Below are positions 1-6,632 of a stretch of DNA of 20,275 nt, in pieces (positions within the stretch are counted from its first letter, which is position 1; every line of letters starts with the position of its first letter). The DNA lies in the NCBI GenBank assembly GCA_045580645.1, contig JAZNOG010000004.1, positions 1-20,275 of the forward strand, read 5' to 3'. The notes beneath the pieces were generated by a model. That model worked only from the letters and a program-made list of their open reading frames with translations. It was not told the DNA's origin and did no database searches. A program made the position numbers and the translations under genes. This stretch comes from HGM10836 sp045580645 (GTDB lineage Bacteria > Bacillota_I > Bacilli_A > RF39 > UBA660).

Positions 1-48
1 AATAATAGATAAAATTATTATTAATTTCTTTCCTTTTTTATTTTCCAT
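1..48 (-). CDS. 5' end of a membrane or lipoprotein-like gene (partial)
   Basis: Sixteen codons are open from an ATG at 48 to the window edge. They begin MENKKGKK and continue LIIILSII: a lysine-rich start followed by a hydrophobic stretch, as in the N-terminus of a signal peptide, lipoprotein or membrane protein. A GAGG ribosome binding site lies nine bases upstream of the ATG (minus strand). The gene lies downstream of the ABC exporter operon but is separated from it by a strong terminator, so it probably has its own promoter, which would contain the A16/T16 tract at 82-97. Product unknown; only the start is visible. Confidence 0.55.
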   Translation of the reverse strand, partial: MENKKGKKLIIILSII

Positions 49-73
49 ATTTCACAACCTCTTTTCTATCCTA

Positions 74-110
74 ATAATATCAAAAAAAAAAAAAAAACAA
101 TGTTTTTCAA
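74..110 (-). promoter_or_regulatory. Candidate promoter with a 16-nt homopolymer spacer
   Basis: On the minus strand a -10-like TATTAT occupies 79-74. Upstream of it is an uninterrupted run of 16 T (82-97), then TTGTTT/CATTGT at 102-95 and TTGAAA at 110-105. Measured from TTGAAA the spacer is 25 nt; with eight fewer T it would be the ideal 17. The nearer TTGTTT gives a 15-nt spacer. The layout matches promoters whose strength depends on homopolymer length. Promoter assignment is inference. Confidence 0.4.
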
Positions 111-131
111 TTGTTAAAGTGTAAACTTTAC

Positions 132-159
132 AAAAAAAAAAGAATAGTTTCCTATTCTT
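132..159 (-). terminator. Rho-independent terminator of the ABC exporter operon
   Basis: A perfect 8-bp stem (140-147 with 152-159) with a TTTC/GAAA tetraloop is followed on the minus strand by a run of about ten T. The TAG stop of the upstream gene lies inside the 5' arm. Confidence 0.9.
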
Positions 160-1933
160 CAAACATACCTGTATACATATTGTAATACATACCTTTTTGT
201 TTTAATAATTCATTATGATTTCCTTGCTCAACAATTTTTCCATCATTTATTACAAGTATTCTATCAGCTTCTCTTATTGTAGATAAACGATGTGCAATTA
301 CAAAAGATGTTCTTCCCTTTAAAAGTTCTTTCATTGCTTCATTTATTTTAAGTTCTGTTCTTGTATCTACGTTACTTGTTGCTTCATCTAAAATAAGTAT
401 TTTAGGATCATTTAATATTACTCTTGCAATATTAAGTAATTGTTTTTGTCCAATTGAAATATCTGTTATATCTTCATTTAACTGTGTATCATATTTATTT
501 TTTAATCTATTTATAAAACTATCTGCATTTGCAAGTTTTGCTGCTTCTTTTATTTCTTTTTTATCTGCATCAAGTTTTCCAAATTTAATATTGTTTTCTA
601 CAGAATCAGAAAACAACACAGTATCTTGAAGAACAATACCTAAGTTTTCTCTTAATGAATAATAATTTACATCTTTTATATTTTGTCCATCTATTAAAAT
701 TTCTCCACTTGTCGTATCATAAAATCTTGTTAATAAATTTATAATAGTAGTTTTTCCTGCACCTGTTGGTCCAACTAACGCAATCATTTCCCCTTCTTTT
801 ACTTTCAGGTTTATATCTTTTAATATTAGTTTAGTTTCATCATATCCAAAGTTAACATTTTTAAATTCAATATTTCCTTTTACATCTTTTAAATCAGGTA
901 AATTTACACTTTCTTTAAATTCTATTTCTTCATCAATAATTTCAAATACTCTCTCAGCACCTGCAAGTCCTGATTGAATAACACTAACTTGTTGACTTAT
1001 TTCATTTATTGGATTTGTAAATTGTTTAGCAAATTTATTAAATGAAGTAATTGCACCAATTGTTATTTTCCCTTTTATAGCCATAAAACCTGATACTATT
1101 GCAATAATTGCAGTTGATATATGGTTAATTGAACCCATAACAGGCATCACTACTGAACCATATGCTTGAGCTTTAAAACCATCTTTTCTTAAACTTTCAT
1201 TATATTTTTTAAAGTTTTCCTTTACGTCTTGTTCTTTATTAAAAGCTTTTACTACTTTTTGTCCTGAAATATATTCTTCTATATAACCATTAAGTTCTCC
1301 AAGAGAGGTTTGTTGTTTTAAGAAATGTTTATTTGTAAGTTTCATTATAAAGATAGATACTATAAATAAAACCGGAACAGTTATAATACTTATTAAAGTA
1401 AGTTTTGGACTTATTGTTAGCATTACAATTAAAGTTACAATTATATTTAAAATTGCAGAAATAATTTGATCTATACTGCTATTTAAACACATAGCAACAT
1501 TATCAATATCATTTATTATTCTACTCATTAGTTCTCCATGAGGATGAGTATCAAAATATTTTATTGGAAGAATTACTAATCTATCAAATAAATCTTTTCT
1601 CATATCATATACAACATTTTGAGCTATTTTAACCATTGTTTTATACTGTAAATATGTAGAAAGAGACGCAACTAGAGAAAAAGTAATAAGTAAAATAAGT
1701 TGTTTAACTAAACCTATTAAGTAGATACTACTATAATCTTTTATCATTGGAGTTATATAATTATCAATAATTGGCGTTAACATTAAAGATGATGCTGTAT
1801 TAAAAGCAATGCTTAGAATTATAAATAAGAAAACTAGTAACAATTTTATTTTATATTCTTTCAAATAAGACCAAACTCTTTTTATAGTCTCTTTACTATT
1901 TTTTGGTTTTTCTAATGTTTTTTTCTTAGGCAT
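152..1933 (-). CDS. ABC exporter, catalytic half (TM288-like) of a heterodimer
   Basis: 593 residues with the type IV (ABCB-like) exporter layout: six predicted membrane helices within residues 28-320, then a nucleotide-binding domain from about 355. Visible motifs are Walker A GPTGAGKT (388-395), Q-loop LQD (about 436), Walker B ILILDE with the catalytic Glu517, and His548 in the H-loop. The signature is ISIGQ (492-496) instead of LSGGQ, so this subunit contributes a degenerate signature to one of the two ATP sites. It starts at ATG 1933 after AGGAGGTG with 7-nt spacing. The start overlaps the end of the partner gene by 8 nt, so the two are translationally coupled. Exporters of this type move drugs, lipids or peptides out of the cell; the substrate cannot be read from the sequence. 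Confidence 0.92.
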   Translation of the reverse strand: MPKKKTLEKPKNSKETIKRVWSYLKEYKIKLLLVFLFIILSIAFNTASSLMLTPIIDNYITPMIKDYSSIYLIGLVKQLILLITFSLVASLSTYLQYKTMVKIAQNVVYDMRKDLFDRLVILPIKYFDTHPHGELMSRIINDIDNVAMCLNSSIDQIISAILNIIVTLIVMLTISPKLTLISIITVPVLFIVSIFIMKLTNKHFLKQQTSLGELNGYIEEYISGQKVVKAFNKEQDVKENFKKYNESLRKDGFKAQAYGSVVMPVMGSINHISTAIIAIVSGFMAIKGKITIGAITSFNKFAKQFTNPINEISQQVSVIQSGLAGAERVFEIIDEEIEFKESVNLPDLKDVKGNIEFKNVNFGYDETKLILKDINLKVKEGEMIALVGPTGAGKTTIINLLTRFYDTTSGEILIDGQNIKDVNYYSLRENLGIVLQDTVLFSDSVENNIKFGKLDADKKEIKEAAKLANADSFINRLKNKYDTQLNEDITDISIGQKQLLNIARVILNDPKILILDEATSNVDTRTELKINEAMKELLKGRTSFVIAHRLSTIREADRILVINDGKIVEQGNHNELLKQKGMYYNMYTGMFEE

Positions 1934-3650
1934 CGATAAGCACCTCCTGTTGTGAATTATTTATCTCTTGATAAACTTTACTTTTCTTCATAAGTTCTTC
2001 ATGTGTTCCAATATCAGTTATAAGTCCATTTTCCATGACTAATATATAATCTGCATTTTTACAACTACTAATTCTTTGGGTAATTGTAAAAACTATCATT
2101 TTCTTAAATTCTTCATTTAATGCTTTTGTAAGATTTGCCTCAGTAGTAGCATCAAGTGCACTAACACTATCATCCATAATTAAAATTTGTGGTTTTTTTA
2201 CTAAAGCTCTAGCAATACAAAGTCTTTGTTTTTGACCACCTGAAAAGTTAGTTCCTCGTTGCTCTACTTTTGATTCATAACCATCTTCTAAACCTTTAAT
2301 ATAATCATGAATTTGTGCCACTTTACATGCATGTTCTAAATCTTTAATAGAGGCATTTTTGTTTCCCCATAAAAGATTTTCTTTTATTGTGCCCTTAAAT
2401 AATCTATTTTCTTGAAGAACCATACCTATCATGTCTCTTAAATTTTCTAAATCAAAATCTTTTATATTTATATCATTAAAAGTTATTTTTCCATCTTCTA
2501 CATCATAAAATCTAGGAAGCAAATTTATTAAAGTAGATTTTCCACTTCCAGTAGAACCTATTATTGCTACTCTATCACCACTAGAAACTTCAAACTTTAT
2601 ATCTTTAAGTGATGGAGAAGATGCTTCTTTAAATGTAAATGAATTTATATCAAACTTTATTTTTTCTACCTTTATTTTTTCTTTTATTCCTTCTTTACTT
2701 GTTATATCTACTTCTTCATTTAAAACTTCTAATATTCTATCAGATGATGCTTTAGCTCTAGCAAAATTCATAAATACCATAGACATCATAATTAAAGATG
2801 AAAGTGTCATCATAATATACATAATAAATGAAGTAAGTTGTCCAACTTCTATATTTCCAAGTATTGCTTCTTTTGCACCAAAGTATAAAACACCTGCAAC
2901 TGCTAAGTTCATGATTAGTGAAATTACTGGTCCCATTAAAATCATTTTACTAAAACTTCTATTAGATATTTCTTTTAGAGATTCATTTGCTTCTTTAAAT
3001 CTATTCCTTTGATAATCTTCTCTTACAAATGATTTTATAACTCTTATACCCTTTAAATTTTCTCTTATAACAGCATTTACTTTATCTATACTTTTTTGAA
3101 CTTTTTCAAATAAAGGAGAAACTTTCTTTAATAAACCAAAAACAAATAAAGTTAAAATTGGTATTAAAACTACTAGTAGTAAAGTTAATTTTTTATTTAT
3201 AAATAAAGCCATTATAATTCCACCCATAAACATAAATGGAGCACGCACTACTATTCTAAGCATCATTTGAAAAAGATTTGCTATTACGTTCACATCATTA
3301 GTTAATCTTGTTATTAGTGATGATGTTTTAAATTTGTTGATATTGCTAAAAGAAAATTCTTGTATTTTATTCATTAAATCTTCTCTTAAATTATAAGAAA
3401 AACCATATGCAGCCTTTGCAGAAAAAAACATACAACCAAATCCACCTATCATCGTAATAAGTGAACACATTATCATAATAATACCTATTTTTACGATATA
3501 TGAAGTATCACCTGTAGCAATACCTATATCTATAATATTAGCCATTAAGTAAGGTTGAACTATACTTCCTACTGCATCAATCATCATTAGAATTGGCGCT
3601 AAAATTGTAGGCGTCCAGTTATTTTTTACATATTTTACATATTTCTTCAA
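1926..3650 (-). CDS. ABC exporter, degenerate-site half (TM287-like) of a heterodimer
   Basis: 574 residues with an N-terminal six-helix membrane domain and a C-terminal ATPase domain. Walker A GSTGSGKS is at 365-372 and the canonical signature FSGGQ at 469-473. The Walker B end is MDD, with Asp494 replacing the catalytic Glu, and the H-loop His is Gln525. These losses fall in the same composite site as the partner's ISIGQ signature, the pattern known from TM287/288, LmrCD and BmrCD. I chose the TTG start at 3650 (KKYVKYVKNNW follows) because the SD AGAGGTGA lies just upstream. The in-frame GTG at 3659 lies inside that SD. This is the first gene of the operon; its stop overlaps the start of the second. 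Confidence 0.88.
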   Translation of the reverse strand: MKKYVKYVKNNWTPTILAPILMMIDAVGSIVQPYLMANIIDIGIATGDTSYIVKIGIIMIMCSLITMIGGFGCMFFSAKAAYGFSYNLREDLMNKIQEFSFSNINKFKTSSLITRLTNDVNVIANLFQMMLRIVVRAPFMFMGGIIMALFINKKLTLLLVVLIPILTLFVFGLLKKVSPLFEKVQKSIDKVNAVIRENLKGIRVIKSFVREDYQRNRFKEANESLKEISNRSFSKMILMGPVISLIMNLAVAGVLYFGAKEAILGNIEVGQLTSFIMYIMMTLSSLIMMSMVFMNFARAKASSDRILEVLNEEVDITSKEGIKEKIKVEKIKFDINSFTFKEASSPSLKDIKFEVSSGDRVAIIGSTGSGKSTLINLLPRFYDVEDGKITFNDINIKDFDLENLRDMIGMVLQENRLFKGTIKENLLWGNKNASIKDLEHACKVAQIHDYIKGLEDGYESKVEQRGTNFSGGQKQRLCIARALVKKPQILIMDDSVSALDATTEANLTKALNEEFKKMIVFTITQRISSCKNADYILVMENGLITDIGTHEELMKKSKVYQEINNSQQEVLIDA

Positions 3651-3687
3651 AATAATCACCTCTAAAATCTTATTCTTCTATAATAAA

Positions 3688-3706
3688 GATATTCTTTTTT
3701 AATATC
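3688..3706 (-). other. Small hairpin in the ABC operon leader
   Basis: GATATT (3688-3693) and AATATC (3701-3706) form a 6-bp stem with a 7-nt loop in the 5' untranslated region between the promoter and the SD. No U-tract follows, so it is not a terminator. Role unknown. Confidence 0.3.
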
Positions 3707-3724
3707 CCTTTTTAATGCTAACTA

Positions 3725-3754
3725 ATTATAACACAAAATATAATAATTTGTTAA
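3725..3754 (-). promoter_or_regulatory. Promoter of the ABC exporter operon
   Basis: Minus-strand TTAACA (3754-3749), an 18-nt spacer and TATAAT (3730-3725), about 65 nt upstream of the SD of the first exporter gene. Confidence 0.6.
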
Positions 3755-3775
3755 ATATTTTTAAAAAACTTGCAC

Positions 3776-3811
3776 AAAAAAACTCATTTCCGTATTAAAG
3801 AAATAAGTTTT
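3776..3811 (-). terminator. Terminator of the csaA operon
   Basis: A 12-bp stem with one G-T wobble (3800-3811 with 3779-3790) and a nine-base loop is followed on the minus strand by seven T. It begins 12 nt after the csaA stop. Confidence 0.88.
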
Positions 3812-3823
3812 ATACACATGTTT

Positions 3824-4153
3824 TTATCCTAATTTTTCACCATTAATAGCTTTTTTATCAGGAACAATTAGAATAACACCTTCTTTGCTATAAACTCCTA
3901 ATATTAAAACTTCTGACATAAAATCACTAATTTGTTTAGGTGGAAAATTAACTATTCCTAAAACCTGTTTACCAATCAATTCTGTAGTTTCATAAAGTTT
4001 TGTTATTTGAGCAGAAGTTTTTTTAATACCAATTTCATCGCCAAAATCTACTTTTAATTTATAAGCAGGTCTTTTTGCTTTTTCAAATTCTTTTGCTTCA
4101 ACAATAGTGCCTACTCTAATATCTAGTTTCATAAAATCTTCAAATGTAACCAT
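3824..4153 (-). CDS. csaA: CsaA-like tRNA-binding-domain protein
   Basis: 109 residues, the normal CsaA size, made of a single EMAP-II/tRNA-binding OB fold. Recognisable blocks match B. subtilis CsaA: FEDFMKLDIRVGTI at the N-terminus, IGIKKTSAQITKLY in the middle, QVLGIVNFPPKQI, and a C-terminal SEVLILGV...PDKKAINGEKLG. The family binds tRNA as a homodimer in the cytosol and has also been described as a secretion-related chaperone. I took the ATG at 4153 because AGAAGGA lies 5-6 nt upstream; the in-frame TTG at 4171 has no usable SD. It is the last gene of a five-gene minus-strand operon, 24 nt after the YbaK-type deacylase. Confidence 0.93.
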   Translation of the reverse strand: MVTFEDFMKLDIRVGTIVEAKEFEKAKRPAYKLKVDFGDEIGIKKTSAQITKLYETTELIGKQVLGIVNFPPKQISDFMSEVLILGVYSKEGVILIVPDKKAINGEKLG

Positions 4154-4177
4154 AAAAATCCTTCTTTCCAAGAAATA

Positions 4178-4645
4178 TTATATATTTTTACAAACATCTA
4201 TCCATTTTATATAGTTTGATGTTTTTTCTAATTCTTCTATAGTTAGTTCAACTGCACTATTAGAACTGCCACAAGCTGGATAGATTGTCTTTAGTCTTTT
4301 TAATGAATTATCTAGATATACTTCTACATTTTCATTAACTCCAAAGGGACAAACTCCACCTACTTTATGCCCAATTAATTTTTCAACAGCATCAAAAGGT
4401 ATCATTTTTGCTTTTATATGAAATTCTTCCTTATATTTTTTGTTGTCTATTTTTGCATCACCTGCAACTACTATTAATATTGGTTGTTCATTTACAAGAA
4501 ATGACAAAGTTTTAGCTATTTCTTGTTCTTTACAATTTAAAGCTTTTGCTGCTTCTTCTACTGTAGCAGATGAAACAGGAAATTCCATAATTTTAGTTTC
4601 TAATCCATATTTTTGTATATGTTCTTTTGCTTTTATAAATGACAT
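4178..4645 (-). CDS. YbaK/EbsC-type aminoacyl-tRNA deacylase
   Basis: 155 residues, a full-length single-domain member of the YbaK/ProX/EbsC family, which hydrolyses misacylated tRNAs in trans (Cys-tRNAPro or Ala-tRNAPro, depending on subgroup). Family landmarks are visible: IAKTLSF with the conserved Lys near residue 45, VVAGDAKID, the GHKVGGVCPFG block near 92-102, YLDNSL, and a C-terminal AVELTIEEL plus KWIDV. It starts at ATG 4645 after AAGGAGGAATT. It sits directly upstream of csaA, so two tRNA-associated proteins lie together. Which mischarged tRNA is the substrate cannot be told from the sequence. Confidence 0.9.
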   Translation of the reverse strand: MSFIKAKEHIQKYGLETKIMEFPVSSATVEEAAKALNCKEQEIAKTLSFLVNEQPILIVVAGDAKIDNKKYKEEFHIKAKMIPFDAVEKLIGHKVGGVCPFGVNENVEVYLDNSLKRLKTIYPACGSSNSAVELTIEELEKTSNYIKWIDVCKNI

Positions 4646-4660
4646 AATTCCTCCTTGTTT

Positions 4661-4954
4661 TTACTTTTTTCTTCCCCTAAATAGTATTTTCTTAAACACT
4701 GTTTGTTCTTCATAAGGATCAATAAATGCTTCATTATTTTTTTGTAGTATCTCTACCCCACTTAAAGATTTGTGAATACATAGTTCTATTTCTTCATCAC
4801 TAACTATCGTTTCATCGAATGTAACAACAAATTTTAAAAGCATAAAATTTAAATTACATGAAGAAACTCCTTCTAATTTATTTACTCCATCTTCTATTTT
4901 TAAAGCACAAGCAGCACAGTCAATGTTATTTAGTTTATAAGTATTTTTTTTCAT
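4661..4954 (-). CDS. Orphan heavy-metal-associated (HMA) domain protein
   Basis: 97 residues. The first 70 resemble an HMA domain, with the metal-binding pair in DCAACALK (Cys14 and Cys17) and the beta-strand block FMLLKFVVTF. The rest is a charged tail ending KKILFRGRKK. The layout resembles the cytoplasmic N-terminus of Zn/Cd/Pb or Cu P-type ATPases cut off where the first membrane helix would begin. It may be a stand-alone metal chaperone or the retained front of a lost ATPase; no ATPase gene lies in the window. It starts at ATG 4954 behind a GGGGGAAAAT-type SD. It is the third gene of the operon, 15 nt before the deacylase gene. Confidence 0.75.
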   Translation of the reverse strand: MKKNTYKLNNIDCAACALKIEDGVNKLEGVSSCNLNFMLLKFVVTFDETIVSDEEIELCIHKSLSGVEILQKNNEAFIDPYEEQTVFKKILFRGRKK

Positions 4955-4977
4955 ATTTTCCCCCGTTATGTATTTTA

Positions 4978-5742
4978 TTATTTTATCTTTACAGCAAGTT
5001 CTAATGCCAAATATATTATTTTCTCTTTTTCATTTAATCTATCATCATTTCCTAAACTTCTTTGTTCCCAATTATCAGAATCTAAATTATCTGCAGCATA
5101 GAAAAATTGAAATAGTTCTTTATTTCTAAATTTAGCAACTGCATTCATAGAAGAACATTCCATATCTACGCAAATACAGCCTTCTTGTTTTCTTTTTAAG
5201 ACTTTTTCTTTTGTTTCTCTATAAGGAGCATCTGTTGTCCATACTTTTCCTTCTACATAAGAAACATTATTAGTCTTTAATATATCTATAAATAAAGACT
5301 TATATTTTTCGTTAACCTTTATTTCTCTACATGATTTCATATAATGATAACTAGTCCCTTCATCTCGAATAGCGGAATTTGGGATAATAATAGCTAAATC
5401 TTCTATATTTCTATCTAATACTCCACATGTGCCAAACATTATTAGTTTTTCAAGTCCCATAGCTAAAATTTCTTCATATCCTACAGTGCAAGCAGGCGCT
5501 CCAACTCTAGACATAAATAAAGCTATTTCTATACCTTTATATTTTATTTTATAAATAGGTGCTTCTCCATTAGCGTTTTTTGTTTCTCCTATTTTTTCAC
5601 CATTAAATATTTCTACATATCTATCTATAAGTTTTTTAGAAAAACAAGTAACACCAATTTTAGGAAAATTAGAAATAACATTTTCTACTTCAGTAGGATT
5701 AAATGTAGAAGTTTTACATTCATCAAATTCTTCTAATATCAT
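4978..5742 (-). CDS. Nucleoside phosphorylase (uridine phosphorylase-like)
   Basis: 254 residues of the PNP/UDP (family 1) nucleoside phosphorylase fold. Seen: SRVGAPACTVGYEEILAMG, the phosphate-site region LIMFGTCGVLD, the IRDEGTSYHYM block typical of uridine-phosphorylase-like members, and the ribose-binding VDMECSSMN near residue 195. These enzymes cleave a nucleoside with phosphate to a free base and ribose-1-phosphate in the cytosol. The RDEGTSYHY block favours the broad Udp-like group; the base preference is not certain. It starts at ATG 5742 behind GAGGTGA. It is the second gene of the operon, with 23-26 nt gaps on both sides. Confidence 0.85.
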   Translation of the reverse strand: MILEEFDECKTSTFNPTEVENVISNFPKIGVTCFSKKLIDRYVEIFNGEKIGETKNANGEAPIYKIKYKGIEIALFMSRVGAPACTVGYEEILAMGLEKLIMFGTCGVLDRNIEDLAIIIPNSAIRDEGTSYHYMKSCREIKVNEKYKSLFIDILKTNNVSYVEGKVWTTDAPYRETKEKVLKRKQEGCICVDMECSSMNAVAKFRNKELFQFFYAADNLDSDNWEQRSLGNDDRLNEKEKIIYLALELAVKIK

Positions 5743-5768
5743 TAAATCACCTCATTAAATCTTTTCTT

Positions 5769-6374
5769 TTATATTTTTCTATTTAATTTTCTAATATAGC
5801 TAATTTCTTCAATATGCATTTGATGAAAATTTAGATCAATATTATGTAGTTCTTGATACATTTTCATAAACGGAACATTAAATGGTTTATACCTAGAACC
5901 AGAATTTCTAAATCTAACACTTATTTTTCTAGAAGATTTATATCCAAAATCCAGTTCCTTGTCATTTCTAATAAATGTTAATCTATATGTATCATCATCA
6001 TATTTTGATATTCTAAGCATATCCTCTAATTCAAAAGGTCCATCATCACTAACCCAATTAATATTTTTATTTTCATCTACTAAAATATGATACTCATAAC
6101 TTAAAAATAAATTTTTATTAAGCTTTTTATCTTCAAATATATTACATGAAATAATACTTTTATATAATGCATCAAATAAAGCAAATAAATCATAATGTTC
6201 TTTTGTAATATCAAAATATATACTTACATTCTCATTATCTGGTATTATCTTGCCATCACTTAATGACATATGTAAATCTAAAGCACCTGAAAATGAAATT
6301 TTTAAACTTTTATCATCTTTAATTAATTCAAAATTATATGAGTTCATATTATTTTTTGTTTTCTTTATTTCCAT
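5769..6374 (-). CDS. Unknown protein heading the csaA operon
   Basis: 201 residues, not recognised. No signal peptide or membrane helix. The sequence is rich in alternating hydrophobic and polar residues (for example YRLTFIRNDKELDFGY and ISVRFRNSGSRYKPF), suggesting a mostly beta fold, with a helical, charged C-terminus ending SYIRKLNRKI. It starts at ATG 6374 with a GGTGG SD. It is the first gene of a tight operon with the nucleoside phosphorylase, HMA protein, YbaK-type deacylase and CsaA. It is transcribed divergently from the riboswitch-controlled gene. No function is proposed. Confidence 0.75.
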   Translation of the reverse strand: MEIKKTKNNMNSYNFELIKDDKSLKISFSGALDLHMSLSDGKIIPDNENVSIYFDITKEHYDLFALFDALYKSIISCNIFEDKKLNKNLFLSYEYHILVDENKNINWVSDDGPFELEDMLRISKYDDDTYRLTFIRNDKELDFGYKSSRKISVRFRNSGSRYKPFNVPFMKMYQELHNIDLNFHQMHIEEISYIRKLNRKI

Positions 6375-6404
6375 AATACCACCATTTTTTTAAAACATGT
6401 ATTT

Positions 6405-6433
6405 ATTATAATCTATTTATTTGTTCGAAACAA
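6405..6433 (-). promoter_or_regulatory. Promoter of the csaA operon
   Basis: Minus-strand TTGTTT (6433-6428), a 17-nt spacer and TATAAT (6410-6405). The -35 lies inside a short inverted repeat TTGTT-CGA-AACAA (6421-6433). Confidence 0.55.
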
Positions 6434-6465
6434 CAAAAATGACAGTATATTTTTTGCAAATAATA

Positions 6466-6474
6466 TGATACAAT
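6466..6474 (+). promoter_or_regulatory. Extended -10 promoter of the riboswitch transcript
   Basis: TG-A-TACAAT at 6466-6474 is an extended -10 element. It predicts transcription start at about 6481, two bases before the first base of the riboswitch P1 helix. No good -35 is present at 17 nt, as is usual with extended -10 promoters. An overlapping TATAAT at 6474-6479 is the alternative, but it would start transcription inside P1. Confidence 0.55.
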
Positions 6475-6482
6475 ATAATTAC

Positions 6483-6566
6483 ATCTTATAAAGAGAGACG
6501 GAGGGACTAGCCCAATGAAGTCTCACCAACCTATTAAGTTAGGTGGTAATGCTAGAACTATAAGAT
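6483..6566 (+). promoter_or_regulatory. SAM-I-clan riboswitch aptamer lacking P4
   Basis: All core parts of the S-box/SAM clan aptamer can be drawn by hand. P1 is an 8-bp perfect helix (6483-6490 with 6559-6566). P2a is GAGAC/GTCTC (6495-6499 with 6520-6524), followed by a kink-turn-like GGA. P2b is GGG/CCC (6503-6505 with 6511-6513). Conserved bases AATGAA follow P2b. P3 is ACC-A-ACCTA with TAGGT-GGT (6525-6533 with 6540-6547), including the single bulged A that mirrors GGC-A-ACC/GGU-GCC of SAM-I. The P2 loop CTAG (6507-6510) can pair with CTAG in J3/4 (6552-6555), the expected pseudoknot. Unlike SAM-I there is no P4 hairpin between J3/4 and P1, so it fits SAM-IV or SAM-I/IV variants better. 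SAM as ligand is inferred from the family. Confidence 0.82.
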
Positions 6567-6608
6567 ATCTTTAAAGGTTCAAGAGATATCTTGAATCTTT
6601 TTCTTTTC
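6562..6608 (+). terminator. Riboswitch expression platform: terminator/antiterminator
   Basis: The terminator stem is 6575-6584 with 6589-6598 (10 bp, one G-T wobble, GATA loop), followed by TTTTTCTTTT. A competing 9-bp antiterminator pairs 6562-6570 with 6584-6592. It uses the 3' strand of aptamer P1 and the 3' arm of the terminator, so it cannot coexist with either. Ligand-stabilised P1 should free the terminator: a classic OFF switch. Confidence 0.85.
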
Positions 6609-6632
6609 TAGCAAGATGTAGAAAGGAGTAAT

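Noticed and set aside
4440..4715. 91-codon plus-strand frame antisense to the YbaK-type gene
   Set aside because: Antisense to a clearly conserved gene, no SD or promoter, low-complexity Ser/Phe composition.
6421..6433. LexA/SOS box
   Set aside because: The repeat lacks the GAAC-N4-GTTC arrangement of Firmicutes SOS boxes.
6483..6620. T-box or other tRNA-sensing leader before the 98-residue gene
   Set aside because: No T-box sequence or specifier stem. The GGAGGGAC...GCCCAATGAA and ACC-A-ACC core matches the SAM clan instead.
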